From JBCBJZ01 sp038522635 (GTDB lineage: Bacteria; Pseudomonadota; Alphaproteobacteria; Rhizobiales; Hyphomicrobiaceae): a DNA stretch of 36,178 nt. Within the stretch, counting starts at the first letter, position 1, and each line of letters begins with the position of its first letter. Location of the stretch: assembly GCA_038522635.1 (NCBI GenBank), contig JBCBJZ010000015.1, positions 1-36,178 on the forward strand, read 5' to 3'. The notes under the pieces are model-generated. The model worked only from the letters and a program-made list of their open reading frames with translations, was not told the origin of the DNA and did no database searches. Positions 33,202 through 36,178 of the stretch are shown one piece after another. The translations under genes were made by a program, and so were the position numbers.

Positions 33202-33966
33202 ATGCCCACACAGACCATGGCCTTGAAATCGAAAACCGAAGAGAAAGTCACTAAGACGCGAACTGCTTCTAAGGCGAAAGCTGCGCCGAAGAAAGTCGCC
33301 ACTGCCGGTGCGGTCGCAAAGGCTACACCCAAAGCCAAAGCGCCCATCAAGAAAACGACCACTGCTAAGGCTGCGACCAGCACCAAACGCAAACCAACAG
33401 CAGCGAAGAAGTTAACCGTCAAAACCTCGACCAAAGCGAAGACTACGGCTGCAAAGCCTAAAGCGGTGAAAACCAAAACGACGAGCGCCGCCGCAGCAAC
33501 CGCCAACGCGGCCGCAAAACCGAAGACCGCCGCAAAGCCTCGCGTCAGCAAAGCGAAAGCCACAGGCGCCAAGGCCACCGCTGTGAAAGCGGCGACGACC
33601 AAAGCCAAACCGGCGCGTTCCGCAACAAAGGCGACAGCCGCGAAGACCGCAAAGCCAGCGGCTTCGAAAGCCAAAACAACCGCAAGCGCAAAACGCGCTA
33701 AGGCAAAAGCCCCGCCGGCCGAAAAGAAAACGGTCAAATCACGCGCAACAGCAAACACCGCTAAAGCTGCACCGAAGGCGACGCCAGCGAAGGCCGCGTC
33801 CGCAAAACCGGGAACCGTTGCGAAGCCGCGCACACGTAAACCCGTCGCCGCCAAGCCCGCCGCCGCCAAATCGACCGCCGCGAAGGCTGGTGCAGCAAAG
33901 CCTGGCGTGACGAAACCGCGTGCGGCGAAAGCGGGGACCCGCAAGAAAGTCCTCGCCGACGCATAA
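33202..33966 (+). CDS. Histone H1-like Lys/Ala-rich protein (long)
   Basis: A 254-residue, highly basic, low-complexity protein made almost entirely of Ala, Lys, Thr and Pro with scattered Arg, e.g. repeated AAKP, KAKA and AKAT patterns; acidic residues are nearly confined to the first 15 positions. It has no signal peptide, membrane segment or folded domain. Such proteins resemble the C-terminal tail of eukaryotic histone H1 and bacterial H1-like nucleoid proteins, which bind DNA without strong sequence preference. The gene is AT-richer than its neighbours, partly because of AAA codons. It has its own terminator. A DNA-compacting role is inference from composition. Confidence 0.8.
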   Translation: MPTQTMALKSKTEEKVTKTRTASKAKAAPKKVATAGAVAKATPKAKAPIKKTTTAKAATSTKRKPTAAKKLTVKTSTKAKTTAAKPKAVKTKTTSAAAATANAAAKPKTAAKPRVSKAKATGAKATAVKAATTKAKPARSATKATAAKTAKPAASKAKTTASAKRAKAKAPPAEKKTVKSRATANTAKAAPKATPAKAASAKPGTVAKPRTRKPVAAKPAAAKSTAAKAGAAKPGVTKPRAAKAGTRKKVLADA

Positions 33967-34080
33967 CGGCAAGCGCACGCTTTGCACCTGTTAGGCAAGG
34001 ATCGTAGTTTAGAGCATGAGTAAGTGAGTGGGCGTCCTCAGCAGCGATGGCGCTTCACACACTTAAACTGATAAAACTAC

Positions 34081-34113
34081 AAGCCGACCTTCCCGAGGTC
34101 GGCTTTTCTTTTT
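34081..34113 (+). terminator. Intrinsic terminator of the first H1-like gene
   Basis: AAGCCGACCT-tcccg-AGGTCGGCTT, a perfect 10-bp stem, followed by TTCTTTTT. It lies about 115 nt after the stop codon, leaving a fairly long 3' untranslated tail without a recognisable ORF. Confidence 0.92.
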
Positions 34114-34190
34114 CAAGCCCGCTCGTTCCAGAACATGCCGGTGACCACGCACAGGAAGGCTTACATAGACGCGCGCGCAAAAATTGTTGA

Positions 34191-34208
34191 GCGAACGCAA
34201 CAGTTCGC
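34191..34208. promoter_or_regulatory. Inverted repeat upstream of the second H1-like gene
   Basis: GCGAAC-gcaaca-GTTCGC lies about 113 bp before the start of the short H1-like gene, in an AT-rich stretch (34112-34320) that otherwise holds no ORF. The GAAC/GTTC halves recall LexA half-sites, but the alphaproteobacterial LexA site is a direct repeat, so this is only a candidate operator. Confidence 0.3.
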
Positions 34209-34320
34209 GCCACGCCAAGCGGAAAATCAAACTATTCCCATCTTAAAACTCTACAACAGCGATTGAATTCCGCATCATCAATTTATCCGAACTGATTCGG
34301 GGATTTGAGAGGGACTTGTA

Positions 34321-34686
34321 ATGGCACAGACGACGATCAAGAAGAAGGCGGCGCCGGAGAAGGCGACGGCCAAGAAGAAGGCGCCCGCCAAGGCGGCGGT
34401 GAAAAAACCGGCTGCAAAGAAGACGGTCGCCAAGAAACCGGCAGCGAAGAAACCCGCCGCCAAGAAGGTTGCCAAGAAGCCGGCTGCAAAGAAGCCTGCC
34501 GCAAAGAAAGCAGTCGCAAAGAAAGCAACTGTGAAAAAGGCACCTGCGAAGAAAACTGCGGCCAAGAAGGCGGTTGCCAAGAAAGCACCGGCGAAAAAGC
34601 CCGCAGCGAAAAAGCCCGCGGCGAAAAAAACCGCGAGCAAGCCTGCCGCCAAGAAGACGGCGAAAAAGGCTTCTGCAAAGAAGTAA
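34321..34686 (+). CDS. Histone H1-like Lys/Ala-rich protein (short, pentad repeats)
   Basis: A 121-residue protein, close to 40 percent lysine with a single glutamate, built from repeats of the five-residue pattern xAAKK or xAAKP through nearly its whole length. This is the AAKKP-type tail known from bacterial H1-like nucleoid proteins. GAGAGGG lies about 8 nt before the ATG. Codon choice mixes AAG and AAA so the DNA repeat is less exact than the protein repeat. It follows the longer H1-like gene on the same strand but has its own leader and terminator. Likely a nucleoid-associated protein; function inferred from composition only. Confidence 0.85.
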   Translation: MAQTTIKKKAAPEKATAKKKAPAKAAVKKPAAKKTVAKKPAAKKPAAKKVAKKPAAKKPAAKKAVAKKATVKKAPAKKTAAKKAVAKKAPAKKPAAKKPAAKKTASKPAAKKTAKKASAKK

Positions 34687-34740
34687 TCGTTCTGTCGGCA
34701 ACGCGCATGGGGGCATACGCGCTGTCGGGGTTCAAAACAC

Positions 34741-34779
34741 AAAGACCGAAGCACCGCCGGGGCGTTTCGGTCTTTTTTT
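34741..34779. terminator. Bidirectional intrinsic terminator between the H1-like gene and sdhB
   Basis: AAAGACCGAA (34741-34750) pairs with TTCGGTCTTT (34766-34775), followed by TTTT on the plus strand; the minus strand reads the same stem followed by GTGTTTTG. It can serve both converging genes. Confidence 0.88.
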
Positions 34780-34846
34780 ATGCTTGAGCTCGAGGGTCTT
34801 GCGTTCAGCGGACCCTGCGCCCAGACGACCGTCAGCGCCGCCCGGA

Positions 34847-35632
34847 TTACACGCGGCGTTCCACCATCAGCTTCTTCAATTCGGCAATGGCCTTACCCGG
34901 GTTCAGCCCCTTGGGACAAGCCTTGGCGCAGTTCAGGATGGTGTGGCAGCGGTACAGGCGGAAAGGGTCTTCCAGGTTGTCGAGCCGCTCGCCCGTCGCC
35001 TCATCCCGGCTGTCGTTCACCCAGCGATAGGCCTGCAGCAGGATCGCAGGGCCCAGGAACCTGTCCTGGTTCCACCAATAACTCGGGCAAGCCGTGGAGC
35101 AGCACGCGCACAAGATGCACTCATAAAGGCCGTCGAGCTGCTCGCGATCTTCGCGCGCCTGCTTCCATTCTTTTGGCGGCGTCGGCGTGGCCGTTTTCAG
35201 CCACGGCTCGATCGAACGGTGCTGCGCGTAGAAGTTCTTCATGTCCGGCACCAGGTCCTTGATGACCTTCATGTGCGGCAGCGGGTAGATCTTGACGGGC
35301 CCTTTGATGTCGTCGATCGCCTTCAGACACGCGAGTGTGTTGGTGCCATCGATGTTCATGGCGCACGAGCCGCAGATCCCTTCACGGCAGGAGCGGCGGA
35401 AAGTCAGCGTCGAATCGATCTCGTTTTTGATCTTGATGATCGCGTCGAGCACCATCGGGCCGCAGTCGTTAACATCGACCCAGTAGCGGTCGACGCGCGG
35501 GTTCTCATCGTCCTCCGGATCCCAACGGTAAACGTGGAACTCCTTGAACGAACTGGTTGTGCCGCGCTCGGGCTTGTTCCAAGTCTTGCCGGTGTTGATC
35601 CTCGAATTGCGCGGTAGCGTGAGCTGCACCAT
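34847..35632 (-). CDS. sdhB: Succinate dehydrogenase iron-sulfur subunit
   Basis: A 261-residue subunit of respiratory complex II carrying electrons from the flavoprotein to quinone. The [2Fe-2S] ligands are Cys82, Cys87, Cys90 and Cys102 (RRSCREGICGSC...C); the [4Fe-4S] and [3Fe-4S] ligands are in ECILCACCSTACP (172-183) and RLYRCHTILNCAKACPKGLNP (Cys229, Cys235, Cys239). Full length and ordinary, with the alphaproteobacterial start MVQLTLPRNS. GGGGA lies about 9 nt before the ATG. sdhA, which usually lies immediately upstream, is absent: a 238-bp gap and an unrecognised ORF come first. Confidence 0.97.
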   Translation of the reverse strand: MVQLTLPRNSRINTGKTWNKPERGTTSSFKEFHVYRWDPEDDENPRVDRYWVDVNDCGPMVLDAIIKIKNEIDSTLTFRRSCREGICGSCAMNIDGTNTLACLKAIDDIKGPVKIYPLPHMKVIKDLVPDMKNFYAQHRSIEPWLKTATPTPPKEWKQAREDREQLDGLYECILCACCSTACPSYWWNQDRFLGPAILLQAYRWVNDSRDEATGERLDNLEDPFRLYRCHTILNCAKACPKGLNPGKAIAELKKLMVERRV

Positions 35633-35870
35633 GGCGATGGTCCCCGTGGGTTCATGCGGTGGCCGTTGGCCGGGCCTTGCGGGCCGGGCCGGTGTCCGTT
35701 CGCGTTCTGCGTGAAAGCGGAACCGACATCTGAGCCTTCGTTTTGCCGTTCATGTCACGCCCAGATGGCTCCACCTGAGCGCTTGAATTTTCGGCGGTCT
35801 TCGACTGGGCAATAACGTACCTGCGGGGGTCTGCGTTGCCCCTGTGGCAAGCTGTCCACGCATCGTTCGT

Positions 35871-36178
35871 CTAACGCGGCTCACGCGGCTCAAGTTGGCG
35901 GCTCAGCGCCAGCAACGCGCCGGCGATCTCAAAGCCACCGCCGATCAGCGAGGGCAGCGGCTCACGCCGGGCGAGCATCGCGTTCAGACGCTCCTGCTGC
36001 TGGGAAAACCCATCGAACACGGCCTCACTGGCGATCACCTGGCCGTCCTCGATCGCACCCATCACATCCCCGCTGGCGCGCACCGCTTGCACCAGCAGCC
36101 GCGCCACATCATCGGTGCAGGCCTGGGCCAAGCGCAGGTCCGCGCTGGTCACGCGCTGCCCGACCATCCCGAATTTCG
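35871..36178 (-). CDS. Unrecognised protein, partial or start uncertain at window edge
   Basis: At least 98 residues (102 if open to the edge), with no stop codon between the first Met (36167) and the end of the window, so it may be the C-terminal part of a longer protein. It is helical-looking (SADLRLAQACTDDVARLLVQAVRASGDVM) with a mildly hydrophobic stretch LPSLIGGGFEIAGALLALSR near the end. I do not recognise it. It precedes sdhB on the same strand by 238 bp, a gap in which I see no further gene. Confidence 0.5.
   Translation of the reverse strand, partial: KFGMVGQRVTSADLRLAQACTDDVARLLVQAVRASGDVMGAIEDGQVIASEAVFDGFSQQQERLNAMLARREPLPSLIGGGFEIAGALLALSRQLEPREPR

Noticed and set aside
32745..33254. 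169-codon plus-strand ORF before the H1-like gene
   Set aside because: Sequence is not protein-like (Arg/His-rich, no domain) and it overlaps the ribosome site and start of the H1-like gene.
33093..33998. 301-residue minus-strand ORF opposite the long H1-like gene
   Set aside because: It is the antisense shadow of an Ala/Lys-rich gene, whose codons give Phe/Ala/Gly-rich reverse translations; no ribosome site or family match.
34191..34208. LexA (SOS) box before the short H1-like gene
   Set aside because: The alphaproteobacterial LexA site is a direct repeat of GTTC with seven bases between; this is an inverted repeat with six, so only an unspecific operator candidate was kept.
1..36178. CRISPR array, transposon, prophage or defence system
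   Set aside because: No regularly spaced repeats, transposase, integrase, terminal inverted repeats or recognisable defence genes were seen on either strand.

Overview
The window is a GC-rich chromosomal segment from an alphaproteobacterium. The evidence is an N-terminal piece of an ethylmalonyl-CoA mutase (ethylmalonyl-CoA pathway), a TAXI-type TRAP transporter with a fused membrane subunit, and a long minus-strand TCA block in the order mdh ... sucC ... sucD - sucA - sucB ... lpdA, with zapE and sdhB nearby. That layout is familiar from Rhizobiales and relatives; I cannot name the genus. I saw no insertion sequence, prophage, plasmid gene, CRISPR array or toxin-antitoxin pair.

Left part (1-8 kb): the 5' part of ecm (broken by an in-frame TAG), a DadA-like FAD amino-acid dehydrogenase, a TAXI solute receptor plus TRAP 4TM/12TM permease, an agmatinase-family ureohydrolase and a CaiB/BaiF (alpha-methylacyl-CoA racemase-like) enzyme. 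Together they look like an uptake and catabolism neighbourhood, but the substrate cannot be read from the sequence. Middle-left (8-15.3 kb): a hybrid sensor histidine kinase, a D,D-carboxypeptidase with an unusual arginine/lysine-rich tail, a two-gene molybdenum hydroxylase of the isoquinoline-oxidoreductase type, and tRNA-Leu(CAA) flanked by hairpins.

Centre (15.4-28.5 kb, all minus strand): mdh, a RidA protein, sucC, two unrecognised genes, sucD, sucA, a two-lipoyl-domain sucB, a tautomerase, a MAPEG membrane protein and lpdA. This gives both succinyl-CoA synthetase subunits, all three 2-oxoglutarate dehydrogenase components, and malate dehydrogenase. A near-perfect 20-bp AT-rich palindrome lies upstream of sucA and may mark an internal, separately regulated promoter.

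Right part (28.5-36.2 kb): a secreted PRC-barrel protein, zapE, a GNAT acetyltransferase, a DMT exporter, a strong minus-strand terminator with no clear gene feeding it, two tandem histone-H1-like Lys/Ala-rich proteins in an AT-richer stretch with clear terminators, sdhB (without sdhA next to it) and an unrecognised partial ORF at the edge.

Most of the window is ordinary core metabolism. The least explained items are the nonsense codon in ecm, the basic tail on the D,D-carboxypeptidase, the H1-like gene pair, the two unknown genes inside the suc cluster, the sucA-upstream palindrome, and the orphan terminator at 32.65 kb. I did not find a clear-cut new multi-gene system.
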